Shown in pieces: positions 12,701-25,631 of a DNA stretch of 64,000 bases. Origin of the DNA: Pempheris klunzingeri (taxonomy: Eukaryota; Chordata; Actinopteri; Acropomatiformes; Pempheridae); NCBI RefSeq assembly GCF_042242105.1, contig NC_092012.1, positions 20,555,043-20,619,042 on the forward strand, given 5' to 3'. Every line of letters begins with the position of its first letter. The first letter of the stretch is position 1. The position numbers and the translations under genes are program-made. A model generated the notes under the pieces. That model saw only the letters and a program-made list of their open reading frames with translations. It ran no database searches and was not told the DNA's origin.

Positions 12701-14468
12701 CAGCTCTGCAGGCCAAAATCCTCTCATTCCTATTGGCATATCCATTTTGCAAGCAATTTCAATGACACCAACTGACACGGGAAGTATTTGGATGCAGGCA
12801 GAAACAGAGGCGTGGTGTTTGGAACGGCGCCTGGTTGGCCAGTCAGCTAAAGATTGAAAGCTTAGCTCTGCACCACCCATCTCACTGGAAATGTCTCATT
12901 TGATTTAAATGCTTGCATCAAAACACTACATCAGAGGCTACCAAACAACTCAATAATGACTGGCTGGTAAGGTATAAAAGCTTTTAAAAAGGATTCTTCA
13001 ATGGCAGCTTGTTCCATGGCCATGTCGGTGCCTTTTACTTCAGGAATAGATATGTGTATGTGTGGTTGGTTGTCAGACAGTGTCATGACAGCCAGTCACA
13101 AGTGGGGATACAAACTTGTGAGAGCAAGTTTATAAAGCCTTTCAAGTATGAGATGATGACAGACTTCAAAAACCTGAGAGGAATCTTACTTCAAGTTGTT
13201 CCAATACTGATGCCAGTGTCAGAAATGCCTCCGATACAGCCTAAATGCTGGATTGGGTACTGCCAGCCCATGCACTGATCCAATATCATGAAATTTATAA
13301 GCTCAGAAAAAAACATTCTTGTTTCATCTGGATAATAACGGCAAGTTTTCTGAATAGCAGTTCTTCTTCGCTGCTCCAAACACAACAATAACCTACACAA
13401 CAAGTTGTGTTTTGCTGTCATGGTTATGCTGTTTTAGAGCGGAAAAGAAGTCCTGATTTCTGGTAATCTATCACGTGATTATAGCTTATTGATGGTAGCT
13501 GGCATTGTGTGCTGGGCAGTTTGCTGTTGTATTTAGATAGGATTGGTAAATCCTGCCTCCCATTTATCTGTGTCTGTCCTATCTGCTTAATGAGCAAAAA
13601 CACATTTTCACTCAGAATAACTTGTAGGTTATATTTTTAATTGTATGTAAGTGGTATCTGATGTGAATGGGTATTAAAATCAATTTGTGTGTAGTATGGA
13701 ACCTAAGAAGAGATTAAAACAATGTCAATATCATTTGTATAGCATGGTCCATGACAGATGGGTGTTTTGGATCTGGCTAGTGTAACAGTAAATTGCAATG
13801 AGTTCCACCAAAGAAAGCTGAAATCACAGATTATTGAGTATATTTGGTAGTGCTGTGTGTAATTGGTTTACTTTTTTTTGTCAGCGAGTCACAGTGAAGC
13901 CTGCCAGCAAAAGGTATTTGGGTCTACAGATTATTAATAGCCTGTATTCCTCACATGTTCCTCAGCTGCAGGATCAGTTTCCTAAAGGGATCAGGGCAGC
14001 CATTGATTTATCTTAAAGCAGCGGGCATCGTCTCTGGAGATGGTCCTGAGCGTTATCTTGTGACCTTGACATGAATACAGAGGAAGAAGCTCCAATGACT
14101 CATGTCTCTTGTAATAACAGCTGTGTGGCTCACAGGGCCCTTAGCTTGAAGAGTTGACTTCAAAGTTGACTCACCCTTGCTCATACATTGTCTTTGCCCC
14201 AGTAGTGGTATGGTGTAAGGAGGGTGATGTTAGCCGGTTGCCCGTCCAGATTACCATACAATCTGAAAAACGGTATTCAGGGGTCTCGTGATGTTTCATG
14301 ATGATGTAGGTGACCCCATGACCTTTCTTCTCATGCCAACACCAGGGCAAAATACTAGATTACTATACTATAACACTAACTACTGTATACGTCTAGTCCT
14401 TTTGTGTTGTGGGAAGACAGAAACAGTAGCCCTAAATTGAAACTTGCTTTCCCTCTCCACAGGGCAGG

Positions 14469-17400
14469 ATGCAGTCTTCAAACCACCGACTGCGAGATAT
14501 GGAGCAGCACCACCCACTGCTGTCAGCAGGTGCAGATGTCGAGACAGGGAGCCTGGCAGCTGGAGTAATGGTTGGGGGTCCCCACGCAGGCCACACGTCG
14601 GGGAACCGCACTCTGTGGTTCATTCAGGACAGCTGTGGGATGGTGTGTGCAGCAATGACCTGGTTCCTGGTGCTGTACGCTGAATTTGTGGTGAACTTTG
14701 TCATGTTGCTGCCAGGCAAGAACTTCTGGTACTCGCTGCTGAACGGGGCCACCTTCAACTCTCTTGCTGTGCTTGCTTTGGCCTCACATCTACGCACCAT
14801 GATGACTGACCCGGTAAGGCTGTTAAGGGGAGTAGGCAAGGTTTAGGAGGGAGGGAAAGAGGAAGAAGGCAGGGCTGGAAAGTGTATAGGGGGTAAAGAA
14901 AACATGGATAGAGATTTTTTTTGGTTTACAAAACAAATACTACACTACAATAAAATGATACTATACATTTGGAGCTCTTCAGAAATAATACAAGATTAAT
15001 GATCTACTAGCAGTTAAAGCAAAAATGTAGGCTCCTCAAAGTGTCATCGGTTGATGTCATTGGTTCCATTGACACTACTTTTTAAATGTATCCAGTCTTT
15101 TGATATTTTTTAGAGCCTTTTCCTACTGCAGTGTGTGATACGGTTGCAACAGCTTACCAGTTTCATGTTACACCATAGTATTAAAATTGACAGTTATCAC
15201 ACTATGTGCGTTTGCTTTTCTATGGTATTGAACACTGGACAGAGAATCTCACCTTCACATGCACAATGCAGACCTCCTTTCCTCCCAGACTACTCGTCAG
15301 CTCTCACCACACACATCCAGTGGAGAAAAAGTCAGAGAGAAGAAAAAGACATTAAAGTCAGAGATGTGGGGTTACATTAGATATCCCAGAAACTATCAAG
15401 GCTTTTTTCTGGGGGACCGATACCCAGTCTGTAAAATCAACACAAAGTTGCTTGGATGAAACACATCAGAAAGGTCGCCCATCTTCATCTAATGTTTATT
15501 ATTTTAATCCCTTACAAAAAAACCTATGAAGGTTTAAATGTCTATCATACAATGTGCCATCAAAATCATTTTCCACATCTGATCCCCTGGCTACGTCTGC
15601 AATGTCTGTCCATCCATTAACCTCTGACTTACAAACATGGGCACGCTGACCCTGATCTGACCCTGTAAAAGACACACACACTCACAAACATGTCTGGCTC
15701 ATCAGTGAGTGTGTGAGTCAAAGGTACAGACAGGAGCAGTCTGGCTTAACTGTTGTGCACCTGCCTACAGTGTAAGGGGTCATTTGCAAAAAAAGATGTC
15801 CCCGTTTTAATGTACTTTCCTCAATCTTTATTTTGTGCACTTCAGAGAATATCAGTCAAACTGTTGTTGGTTTATTCATTTTAAGAATGGCATTTATCTT
15901 GTCTGCACATGAGCTCTAATAGTTAATAATCATAGGACAGTTTTTTAAAAGCTCACTGCTGATGTTATTTTTCATTGCTAGCATGCTTTAGATGAAAGTT
16001 AGACAGTTAACACTTCATCATTCTAGCGCTGCAGAAATGCTTCCCAATCCAGCTTAACCATCTGTCACACAGTCGATACCGTGATACTGTTATACCGTCA
16101 AATCTCACACCATTGCATACTGTAGTGTGTGTGATGGCACAGTCAATAGTAAGCGGCACAGAGATCATTTTGAACTTTGTTGCAGATACTTTGTGACTAC
16201 TCTTGGTGGATTCAGGCAAATCGTGCTTCTGGGGTTTGTAGGTTAAATACTGTTGGTGGTGCTGCTGTGACGTTGACTTATTCTTAGTCCTAGAAACTAG
16301 ATGTCTGCTGACAGCTCCACTGGCGCTTTTTAGCCCAACAGCCCAGCCTTAACAGTCGCTCCATGTAAAAGCCTTAAATAGTACGCAGAAGGTTGTGCAG
16401 GATTTGGGTTTCGGCTAAGCTTTAAAGGTCTTAAGTTTATTTGTGCATTTCACTTTAAGTGGTAGTTAAACCCGTGTTCATCACTCTTGTAATGAATACA
16501 GGCAGGGCTTTAGTTCAGATGTAGCGTACCCTGCTTGTAGTCAGTGTTTCCTGCAAATTCAGTCAAAATCAAACATCCAATTACTTAACTACCAAAGAAG
16601 TCATTATTGGAACAGTGAGTACAAGTAGTGGGCGTTTTAAGCTTTGGTAGGTATTGTTAAATGCTGCATACAAAGAGCTTGACCTCTCTGAGCCATAGTG
16701 GCATAATGCATTTATTTGGACATTTGTAACTGGCAGCATTTGACTTTGTCTGCCTTCCATCCTCCTTAGGGTGCAGTTCCAAAGGGCAACGCAACCAAGG
16801 AATACATGGAGAGCCTGCAGCTGAAGCCTGGGGAGGTCATCTACAAGTGCCCGAAGTGCTGCAGCATCAAGCCTGAGAGGGCACACCACTGCAGGTCTGC
16901 TTTGTATTGCCAGTTTTACACAGAATTACGTTTATATCTTATTTATATCTATATCTTTTTATTTTGTGTAAACAGCAGCAGTAGAGTTGATGATAGTAAC
17001 AGAGTGACCAGGTCATGCATTAACATCATCTCTGTCCTGCCTGCAGTATTTGTAAAAGATGCATCCGGAAGATGGACCACCACTGTCCCTGGGTCAATAA
17101 TTGCGTGGGAGAAAAGAATCAGAGATTCTTTGTGCTTTTCACTGTAAGTGCACGCATGAAGTAGTCCATCTAGTTTAGAGATGCACATTTTACGTATTGT
17201 CATTCCTATGAATCACTTTTATTATCAAGCTTTTAATTACCAATACAAAAATACATACAGGAGTATAAAATAACACATATTTCCCATTTTTGTTAGGAAT
17301 TCCTTTGAATCACATAATGTTCATTATAACGTGAAGTATTTTCAAAATGGCATTTGTCTCGACTCTCTTGTATTTTCTTCTTTTTTTTTTTTGTTAATCT

Positions 17401-19901
17401 TAAAATGTCTTAAATTACAAGGCTTTCTATCAGACTACAAGAATCTCCACCTCCTGTTGAACATTGTCCCACTGCTATTTCATGGTGACATATGAGGGAA
17501 AGTAGCTGAGGTTCACAGCAGTGACGTAGTGGATGCTAGACCCAGGCCTTCATCAAATGTACTTTCATCAACATTTATGACTCTCATGACAACATCAGCA
17601 CTTTTTCACGGCTTCAGATGCTGACTGGAACTTTTGTGATGCCATGTTTGATATAGCTGTTTATATGGCTTAGGAGTACAAGTTCATCTGTCTGAATCTT
17701 TACTTTTTCTCACCTTATAGATTACCATAGATAAAGAGTTTGACGGTGAAATGGTTTTTTAACTGCCTGTCAAAAGACTTTTATTAGCCTACATTAACAC
17801 AGTATCTGCAAACCAACCTTGTGGAATGGCTTCTCTTTTTTGCCTTCTCTCACTTTTTCCTCATTACCTCTCCCCCGTTTTCTGTCCTTCTTTCTCCAGA
17901 TGTACATAGCCTTGATTTCTGCCCATGCCCTGGGCCTCAGTGGCATGCACTTCTTCACCTGTATTAAAGTCCAGTGGAACGGTAAGGCCTCTCTGTCTAG
18001 CAGCAAATGTGTTTGAGCGGAAAAAGACAAACACAGATTGTCAAAGAGATGTAGTTTATGAGTTAGAAATACAGCTTTTTTTATACAAGAGAGGAAACTG
18101 CTTGGAGAGAGGAGAAGAGAGACAGATGAGCGGAATGAGAAAAGAAAAGAGATTATTATCCTGTTGTAAGAACAGCTTCTCTGCACAGTTCATTGGAGTT
18201 GTGCTGCACGATCACAGAGATGCCATCGATCTTTTTCTGCTCCCTCGTGGGTCTCTTTGAAGGAATGAACCAGAAAATGAAGATAATATTTCACTCTTAG
18301 AACTCCAGATTCTGTTGCCCTCTTCAAGATGATACATGATACAAGATGACTTAGGAAGGAAACGTTTTATGTCAATTAGTTTTCCATACTAACCAGTATT
18401 TCAGGCTACTGTGACAGGTGGAAAATAACAGCGAAGTTTACAACAGAGCTCGTCCTTAGTTGCAAGGAAGTGTATGGATTTTGTTTTCCAGCTGGTTAGA
18501 ATCAGCAAACGGCTCTGGGGGGGGGGGTGCATTAGACTTACTGTGAGCACGTCCAGCCCTCTTTAGGTCAGGTTAGGTCACAAAAATGAGGGAATCCAAA
18601 CACTAGATTATTACTTTCCACAACTTTATCAGACTTAAACAGGAAACATTTCAGCAGAGTCTTTGTTGACCCACTTTCCTGGATTTTACTCAGTTGTCTA
18701 TTTTGGCTTTTAGATCCTTAAAGGTCCTGTATTCTGCACATTTTAAAGATCATACCAGAATTTGGAGGTCCTATTAGAGCAGGTTTACATATTCTAATGT
18801 TCAAAAGAACACATTATTTTTCTCATAGCATAGACATGGCTGCTGGAGCTGTTTTCAGCCTCTGTCTGCACATTTCGTTTCAGAGGGATAGAACAATCCT
18901 TCTTCGACATCTTCGTATTACTGGAAGCTGGCCTTAGTGAGGAAATACAATGCCAGACAGCGAGGTGTTTTCAGTGGGCAGGGACAGTCGGCCTGCTGAG
19001 GGCTGTAGGAGGTCCCATGATAGACAGATCTCCTTATGACATCACAATGTGAGCTAAATCCAAACGGTGTGTTCTCACTCACATGTACTGAAAGACGAAG
19101 CAGGGCACAAAGAGAGAGCATGTTGTTTCTCATAGTTTGGTGGTCTCTTGGCAGACATTAAAAAGTACATTTTGCATAATACTGGACCTTTTAAAAGGAA
19201 GAAATATAAGCCTTTGGAATTTTTCCCCTTCAAGATGTGTTTCAGCAGACATTTCATTTATTCAGTGCAAAATGAAAACACCACCTTTCTTCCTCTCCTC
19301 CTGTGACTAGAGTGCAGTGACTTTTCTCCAGGGGTGTCTGTGCTGCTGCTGATCTTCCTCTGTCTCGAAGCCATCCTCTTCCTCACTTTCACAGCCGTAA
19401 TGTTTGGTACACAGATCCACTCCATCTGCAATGACGAGACGGTCAGTATCCACTTTACCCCACAAGCTTTGTTCCTCTCAGCAAGTTGTGTGTGTAAGAT
19501 GAGGGCATGTAGGAAAAGGATGACAAGGGAGCTTAAGTCTCGATAAATGCCTTTAGCACAATAAGTTTACATTAAAGTGTATATTATATATGATTCCCTA
19601 GGGTTTTCTCCCAGATTTGTCCGAGTGTACGTGTGTATCTGAGCATGCTTATGTGCCAAGCAAAGAGACCACTTAATGAGGAATCTTTCATTTACAGAGG
19701 GGTTTGAATGTCTTGCAGGAGATCGAACGTCTTAAAAATGAGAAGCCCACATGGGAGCGCCGCATGAGATGGGACGGAATGAAGTCCGTGTTTGGGGGTC
19801 CGCCCTCCCTGCTGTGGTGCAATCCATTCACAGGCCTGCGCCTGCGGCGCCTGCTGTTGTTGACCCATGGTCGCCGTGGTGGGTCTGAGTTTTCTGTCTG
19901 A
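14469..19901 (+). CDS. zdhhc7: Palmitoyltransferase ZDHHC7
   Basis: Golgi-type DHHC S-palmitoyltransferase. Coding exons: 14469-14813, 16770-16894, 17047-17143, 17900-17981, 19311-19441 and 19719-19901. They join in phase to a 320-residue protein (human ZDHHC7 308). The start lies 6 bases after an acceptor (CCACAG, 14462) and begins [10 protein letters not shown], as in the mammalian protein. There are two membrane segments at about 53-80 and 88-110, then the Cys-rich domain ([15 protein letters not shown], about 142-156) and the active site DHHC at 167-170, with Cys170 as acyl carrier, within [16 protein letters not shown]. Two further membrane segments lie at about 190-208 and 222-246. The [17 protein letters not shown] stretch and the C-terminal EFSV end favour ZDHHC7 over ZDHHC3. 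The N-terminal segment before the first membrane helix is longer and more Gly-rich than in mammals. All donors are GT and all acceptors AG. Confidence 0.93.
18718..19194. mobile_element. MITE with TTAA target site (piggyBac-like termini)
   Basis: The left end TTAAAGGTCCTGTATTCTGC and the reverse complement of the right end (AAGGTCCAGTATTATGCAAA next to TTAA at 19191-19194) match closely, giving imperfect terminal inverted repeats flanked by TTAA. The 477-base interior codes for nothing recognisable. It lies in the zdhhc7 intron between coding exons 4 and 5. TTAA duplication is the mark of piggyBac-type transposition. The family is inferred from the termini only. Confidence 0.55.
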
Positions 19902-22900
19902 GAGCAGGGCTCACTGATGCAGCTCACCAACACTTGACCGTCTCTAAAGCAGGATTTCTTTTATGCCCCCTCTTGGCTGGGGTGAAGATGGACCTCTGCT
20001 CCCTGAGGATGTCCGTCATTTGTGGATGACGGGGAGACGGGCTGCTCCGGTGGGACCCCAGTTCATCACAACTGCAATGAAAGTTTGTATTTTCACTGTC
20101 ACTTGCTGACGTGGGCCCAGTACTTTTGGTCTGCACAAGTATGCCAAACAACTGGAATATTGTGTGTTTTTTTTAACATGAGGAGCTTTTTGGTTTGTTT
20201 GTGTGTTTTTTAGGTAAAGCATGCAGTATGTAACTCAAGTGCGTCTCTTATTCCTTGTGAGACCGTCCAAGGTGCTGTTTGGACTCAACTCATGCACCTT
20301 CTGTACACGACGTCAGCAGTTTGTTGTCTTTGCCGCACACATGAGATTTAAAACAATTTTTTTTTCTGAGAAAGGATCAGCAACATATCTTTCATCTTTG
20401 CTGGACCCAGACGCGTGGATCTAAATGGGGAAATGCTTGTAACTGTACTATTGGACCCAGACAAGGGAGTCACAGTCAAGGACATGCACTACTTTCATGG
20501 CACTTGAGAAACAGTGTGGATATGGAGGACAGTGGGTAATGAGTAATGGAACTGTGCTGCCTTGTTTTGCATGTACAACAGCTCAATCAGTCAGCATCTC
20601 AGCCAGGAAATGAGACGTTCACTATCTTCAAATGAATGAACAGGTTACTGTGAACACAAGCCTCATTCTTGTTCAAGAGGACTGAGTGGCTTTTTCTATC
20701 TGTTCGTCTTGTTTGTCATGTTTTTCCTTCTTTGGGCTGAAATAGTTGATTCTTTCGGTTTACTCTGGCCAGTAGAAATGAATTTTCCCTTTTGTTGAAA
20801 TAACTCCTGCAGCCTCTAACTTTCATCGCAGTGACCACTCCTCAACAGTTGACCACAATGACTCTCTGGAGATGACTACCGTCAGTCATAAAAATCACCG
20901 TTTTGTATTAGTTGTACGTATGTGTCCATAAATTTGCCATTCCACGCCTCCCACTCGCTGCTCCATGTCTCATTCTCTACAAACAATCCCAGGCTATTGA
21001 TATGCTCCCTGTGTTTTCATAATGAAGTTAATCAGGTTGAACAACTTTGGCTGCTGAAAAGACCGAATGTTATCAAGTTTGAATTGTTTTACTCATCTAC
21101 ACATTTTTTCTCTATGTGGAAAACTGGAGGCTACTTCTGTGTACACTAGGGATCCATGTGCAAGAGCAGTTGGATAAGACTTTATAGCATTTAAACTCTG
21201 AAAAACAACCTTACAAACCCCCAAGACAGAGCCAAGACTTGGACGTGGTGGCTTTGCATGCTCCTTGGCCAGCGTGTGGTGCGACATTTTGAAAAGGAGA
21301 ACTTAACATACTAGCACAACCTCCTTTTTGGCTCACAGTGAGCTCATTCTGGTCTCCAGAGCCAAGCTCCATTGTGCAGTCAGCCTGTGGATTTAAAAAG
21401 GGGGCTGCTTTGCTGAAAGAGGCTGCAGTACGAGGCTCATTATACAAACGTTAATACTGAACAAAGTCTCGGGGAGCTCAGCAGATGCTTGTGGGGCCTT
21501 TCCTACTCCACTCCAGAAATGTCAGGCCTGTAACATCTAGCGACAGGACAGTAGCAGATACTTTCCCAGTGTTATTAGAACACTTATTCATGCCTTTTTA
21601 ATATCAGTCAGTCAAGTGAATTTATCAGCTTGAAAGATTTTGTCACCATTGCCATATTTATGATAGTGTTTTCTCGTTTTGTGGCGACCTGTCTCGTGTT
21701 TTTTACTTTTAATCAATGGGCCAGTTTGCACTGAATGAATGCGGCTTTTTAAATCTAGAGCTCAGGATTTTAAGTTAAGTCCTGACTGATAAGCTGATAC
21801 TGTCCAAGTAATGTCCAATCTAGATTCTCAAAGTCTCATTTTTATCACGTGTTGGACCGTGTACTGCTGTTTGTTCTCATCTGTGGTTGTCAGGAGAAGG
21901 AACTCTATTTCCACTGTTTACACTAAATGATACCCGATGCTTTATAGCTGTAATGTTTTCAAAAACATGCTGTCATTAGAATGTAAAACATATCTACGTT
22001 GGAACTAAGGGACGCAGCACTGAAAGCTAACTGATGTCAGGGGATTTTATTAGTGCTGGCCTCTCATGTCTCATTGTATTCTGCCAGACTGCATCACCTC
22101 AGCAACTCTAATGTTGGAAGAATATCACTTTCCTATTCTGTGTCATACTTTGTCTTCATTCAGCAAGGCCCCTATCCTAACATGCTTGATGTACATTTTA
22201 ATTTATATGGTGAAAAAAAAAAAAAAAAAAATTAAATGTCTAGCCAAACACACACAGTATGTCCATAAAAATCATACAATCAGTCTTTCGTTTATAGATG
22301 TGCACAAGACTTATCAGAAAACAAGAGGAAAGCTCATGCTGTGTAGTTTGGCAAACGCACAAATATGTTGCTAATCAAGCAACAGCTGTTATTAAAAGTT
22401 AGTTGCGGGTATTGATGGCAAAATTACATCCAGAGCCAATCAGAGGCCCAATAAACAAATATATCATCAGAATAGAAGTAAATATGTGAAGCATGACTCG
22501 AGTTAACAGTGGCAGGACTAATACACTGCCAAACATTTAGTTGCATTTGTTGAAAGCAGCAGAACATCAGAGCTGACTGACATATTGCTGTGTTGTCTGG
22601 GTATGACCATGTGATGGTGGCTGGTATCATTTGGGCAGTAATCATGGCTTGATTGATGTATACAAGTATTTTGCAATAGGATAGTCCTGTTTCATGGCCA
22701 AAATGCTTCTTAAATTGGGATTCTGTCGTAGGCTATGTAGTTTCTCATCCATGCTCAGCAATTAGAGCCAATGATTTTTAAAGTGTTATACTGGTAATTG
22801 TATTTCCCCCACCTTCTGTTGTAAGACTTAACAAATGCAATCACCACGAGGAGAGGATTGTTCTACAGTGTGCAAAACTGTGTAAACCAATACAACACTA

Positions 22901-23680
22901 TTCTGTCACAGGTTTTTCTCACACTAGTCGGCAGTTAAAGGGTAGACCGTGTAGGATAAAGAAGATTTAGTGAAGTGCAGTAATGATTATTAACTGGATG
23001 GATGTTTGATCACAGAGCTACCATTAACATTGCCATGAACAGTTGAGAGGTTTAGTTTCCTACTCTCCTGATAGAATGTTTCCTCAAGAACAAAAGACCT
23101 TTAGCTTTATAAACAAAGTATAAAAGTTACTATTAACAATATATAAATGGAATGTTTTATTCAAGATTTTTTTTTTTTTTTAAATTAATGTGTCATAATC
23201 TTATAATGTCATATCTTTAATGTCATTCTTTTACATAATAAACTTGGCTAAATTAAAGCTATAAATGCCGATTGTGATTACTTTTCTCTACTCCTGGGTT
23301 TTGTTGCTGGATAATATAGAAAGTGTAGAAGATCTGGTAGAGGCAAAAGTAAAGTCAGGATAGATGCTACTTTGCAGAGTGTATCAGTTTGATTGGATGG
23401 ACACATTGAAATTGGGATACAACAATTTTTTTGCGGCAGCATAGAAGAAAAAGATCCAGTGAGGAACAGGTGAAAGAGTTTGTGACCCAAATGTGATGCA
23501 GTTTTTCCAAAGGTCAGCCTACTGACAGCATGCAGCATCCCTGGCCAAATGGACAAACACAGACATGCTGTGGAGCTGGAGATGGAAATATAATCATCAA
23601 GTGTGTGTGAGGATATTATGGCACAGTGAGGGTGTGCTGAGTGGGCAGGGGTACGCAAACAAAACTTAAAACTAAAACCT
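19902..23680 (+). other. zdhhc7: zdhhc7 3' untranslated region and downstream DNA
   Basis: No coding exon is recognisable after the zdhhc7 stop. Candidate polyadenylation signals AATAAA are at 22450-22455 and 23237-23242, so the 3' untranslated region could be 2.5 to 3.3 kb long. There is a poly-A run at 22214-22230 and a T run at 23167-23180. Which signal is used cannot be told from sequence. Confidence 0.4.
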
Positions 23681-23689
23681 TGCCACATA

Positions 23690-25283
23690 CAGTGGGGCAA
23701 AAAAGTATTTAGTCAGCCACCAATTGTGCAAGTTCTCCCACTTAAAAAGATGAGAGAGGCCTGTAATTTTCATCATAGGTACACTTCAACTATGAGACAA
23801 AACAAAATCCAGAAAAATCACTGTCTGATTTTTAAAGAATTTATTTGCAAATTATGGTGGAAAATAAGTATTTGGTCAATAACAAAACTTCATCTCAATA
23901 CTTTGTTATATACCCTTTGTTGGCAATGACAGTGGTCAAACGTTTTCTGTAAGTCTTCACAAGGTTTTCACACACTGTTGCTGGTATTTTGGCCCATTCC
24001 TCCATGCAGATCTCCTCTAGAGCAGTGATGTTTTGGGGCTGTCGCTGGGCAACACAGACTTTCAACTCCCTCCAAAGATTTTCTATGGGGTTGAGATCTG
24101 GAGACTGGCTAGGCCACTCCAGGACCTTGAAATGCTTCTTACGAAGCCACTCCTTCATTGCCTGGGTGATGTGTTTGGGATCATGGTCATGCTGAAAGAC
24201 CCAGCCACGTTTCATCTTCAATGCCCTTGCTGATGGAAGAAGGTTTTCACTCAAAATCTCACGATACATGGCCCCATTCATTCTTTCCTTTACACGGATC
24301 AGTCGTCCTGGTCCCTTTGCAGAAAAACAGCCCCAAAGCATGATGTTTCCACCCCCATGCTTCACAGTAGGTATGGTGTTCTTTGGATGCAACTCAGCAT
24401 TCTTTCTCCTCCAAACACGACAAGTTGAGTTTTTACCAAAAAGTTCTATTTTGGTTTCATTTGACCATATGACATTCTCCCAATCCTCTTCTGGATCATC
24501 CAAATGCTCTCTAGCAAACTTCAGTCGGGCCTGGACATGTACTGGCTTAAGCAGGGGGACACGCCTGGCACTGCAGGATTTGAGTCCCTGGCGGCGTAGT
24601 GTGTTACTGATGGTAGCCTTTGTTACTTTGGTCCCAGCTCTCTGCAGGTCATTCACTAGGTCCCCCCGTGTGGTTCTGGGATTTTTGCTCACCGTTCTTG
24701 TGATCATTTTGACCCCACGGGGTGAGATCTTGCGTGGAGCCCCAGATCGAGGGAGATTATCAGTGGTCTTGTATGTCTTCCATTTTCTAATAATTGCTCC
24801 CACAGTTGATTTCTTCACACCAAGCTGCTTACCTATTGCAAATTCAGTCTTCCCAGCCTGGTGCAGGTCTACAATTTTGTTTCTGGTGTCCTTTGACAGC
24901 TCTTTGGTCTTGGCCATAGTGGAGTTTGGAGTGTGACTGTTTGAGGTTGTGGACAGGTGTCTTTTATACTGATAACGAGTTCAAACAGGTGCCATTAAAA
25001 GAGGTAACGAGTGGAGGACAGAGGAGCCTCTTAAAGAAGAAGTTACAGGTCTGTGAGAGCCAGAAATCTTGCTTGTTTGTAGGTGATCAAATACTTATTT
25101 TACCGAGGAATTTACCAATTAATTCATTAAAATTCCTACAATGTGATTTCCTGGATTCTTCCCCCCCATTCTGTCTCTCATAGTTGAAGTGTACCTATGA
25201 TGAAAATTACAGGCCTCTCTCATGTTTTTAAGTGGGAGAACTTGCACAATTGGTGGCTGACTAAATACTTTTTTGCCCCACTG
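23690..25283 (-). mobile_element. Tc1-like DNA transposon, nearly full length
   Basis: A 1,594-base element bounded by TA on both sides (23688-23689 and 25284-25285), starting CAGTGGGGCAAAAAAGTATT and ending with the inverse. The outer inverted repeats match for about 100 bases. A second related motif (AAGTATTTGGTCAA near 23867 and TGATCAAATACTTATTT near 25083) gives the inverted-repeat/direct-repeat layout of teleost Tc1 elements. One open transposase frame fills the middle. The end sequence is a very abundant type in fish genomes, and related copies have been reported in lampreys, which has been explained by horizontal transfer. The near-perfect ends indicate a recent insertion. Confidence 0.95.
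23895..24917 (-). CDS. Tc1/mariner transposase, open frame but probably inactive
   Basis: 340 residues, the usual length of Tc1 transposases, from [13 protein letters not shown] to GYITKY, with no stop or frameshift. The N-terminal paired-like helix-turn-helix DNA-binding region spans about 1-110, with the GxxR linker-type stretch [13 protein letters not shown] near 56-68. The catalytic DDE domain has the second Asp in FQHDHDPKH and the Glu in [11 protein letters not shown], both present. The first catalytic position, normally WSDETKI, reads WSNETKI (AAT codon; complement at about 24454-24456), so the metal-binding Asp is Asn. That change is expected to abolish cleavage. A protein could still bind the ends or act as a competitor. 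It could also be expressed from an element copy without any activity. Confidence 0.9.
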   Translation of the reverse strand: MAKTKELSKDTRNKIVDLHQAGKTEFAIGKQLGVKKSTVGAIIRKWKTYKTTDNLPRSGAPRKISPRGVKMITRTVSKNPRTTRGDLVNDLQRAGTKVTKATISNTLRRQGLKSCSARRVPLLKPVHVQARLKFAREHLDDPEEDWENVIWSNETKIELFGKNSTCRVWRRKNAELHPKNTIPTVKHGGGNIMLWGCFSAKGPGRLIRVKERMNGAMYREILSENLLPSARALKMKRGWVFQHDHDPKHITQAMKEWLRKKHFKVLEWPSQSPDLNPIENLWRELKVCVAQRQPQNITALEEICMEEWAKIPATVCENLVKTYRKRLTTVIANKGYITKY

Positions 25284-25439
25284 TATGTAGTAATAAAAAG
25301 AATAGCTGATGGGGAAAAGCATCCATCAGTCCTGTGGGGGGCGGTGTGGCAAGTTATTTCTGCCCTACTTCATGACTGTCAGGCAGCACCATGTCCAAAG
25401 CCTTGATTTAATTTCATCCACTTCAGTCGGATTGTCAGA

Positions 25440-25631
25440 TTATGACTGTGCTTGATTTCGGTTTTTATTCTAACACTATCGTTACTTGTGTGTACCGTGT
25501 GCTTTGGAGCGGTTCCTCTTGTGGTGTAGCGCTACCTGCGAAGTCAAACTGAGCAATAGCAGCCCTCACCCCTCCGCGTTCTCACCGAGGAACCCTTAAC
25601 CCGCCGCTGCTTCCGTTGGCATGCTGAGAAT
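25440..25631 (+). promoter_or_regulatory. terf2: terf2 promoter region
   Basis: GC- and CpG-rich DNA directly upstream of the first terf2 codon. No TATA box is seen at the usual distance. It contains AACCCTTAACCC at 25591-25602, which on the other strand resembles a one-base-off telomere repeat pair. The transcription start is not defined. Confidence 0.45.

Noticed and set aside
23278-23700. 140-codon minus-strand frame next to the Tc1 element
   Set aside because: No recognisable family. It runs into the transposon end, which would have broken any real gene.
24268-24936. Plus-strand open frame of 222 codons
   Set aside because: It is the antisense shadow of the Tc1 transposase gene and has no features of its own.
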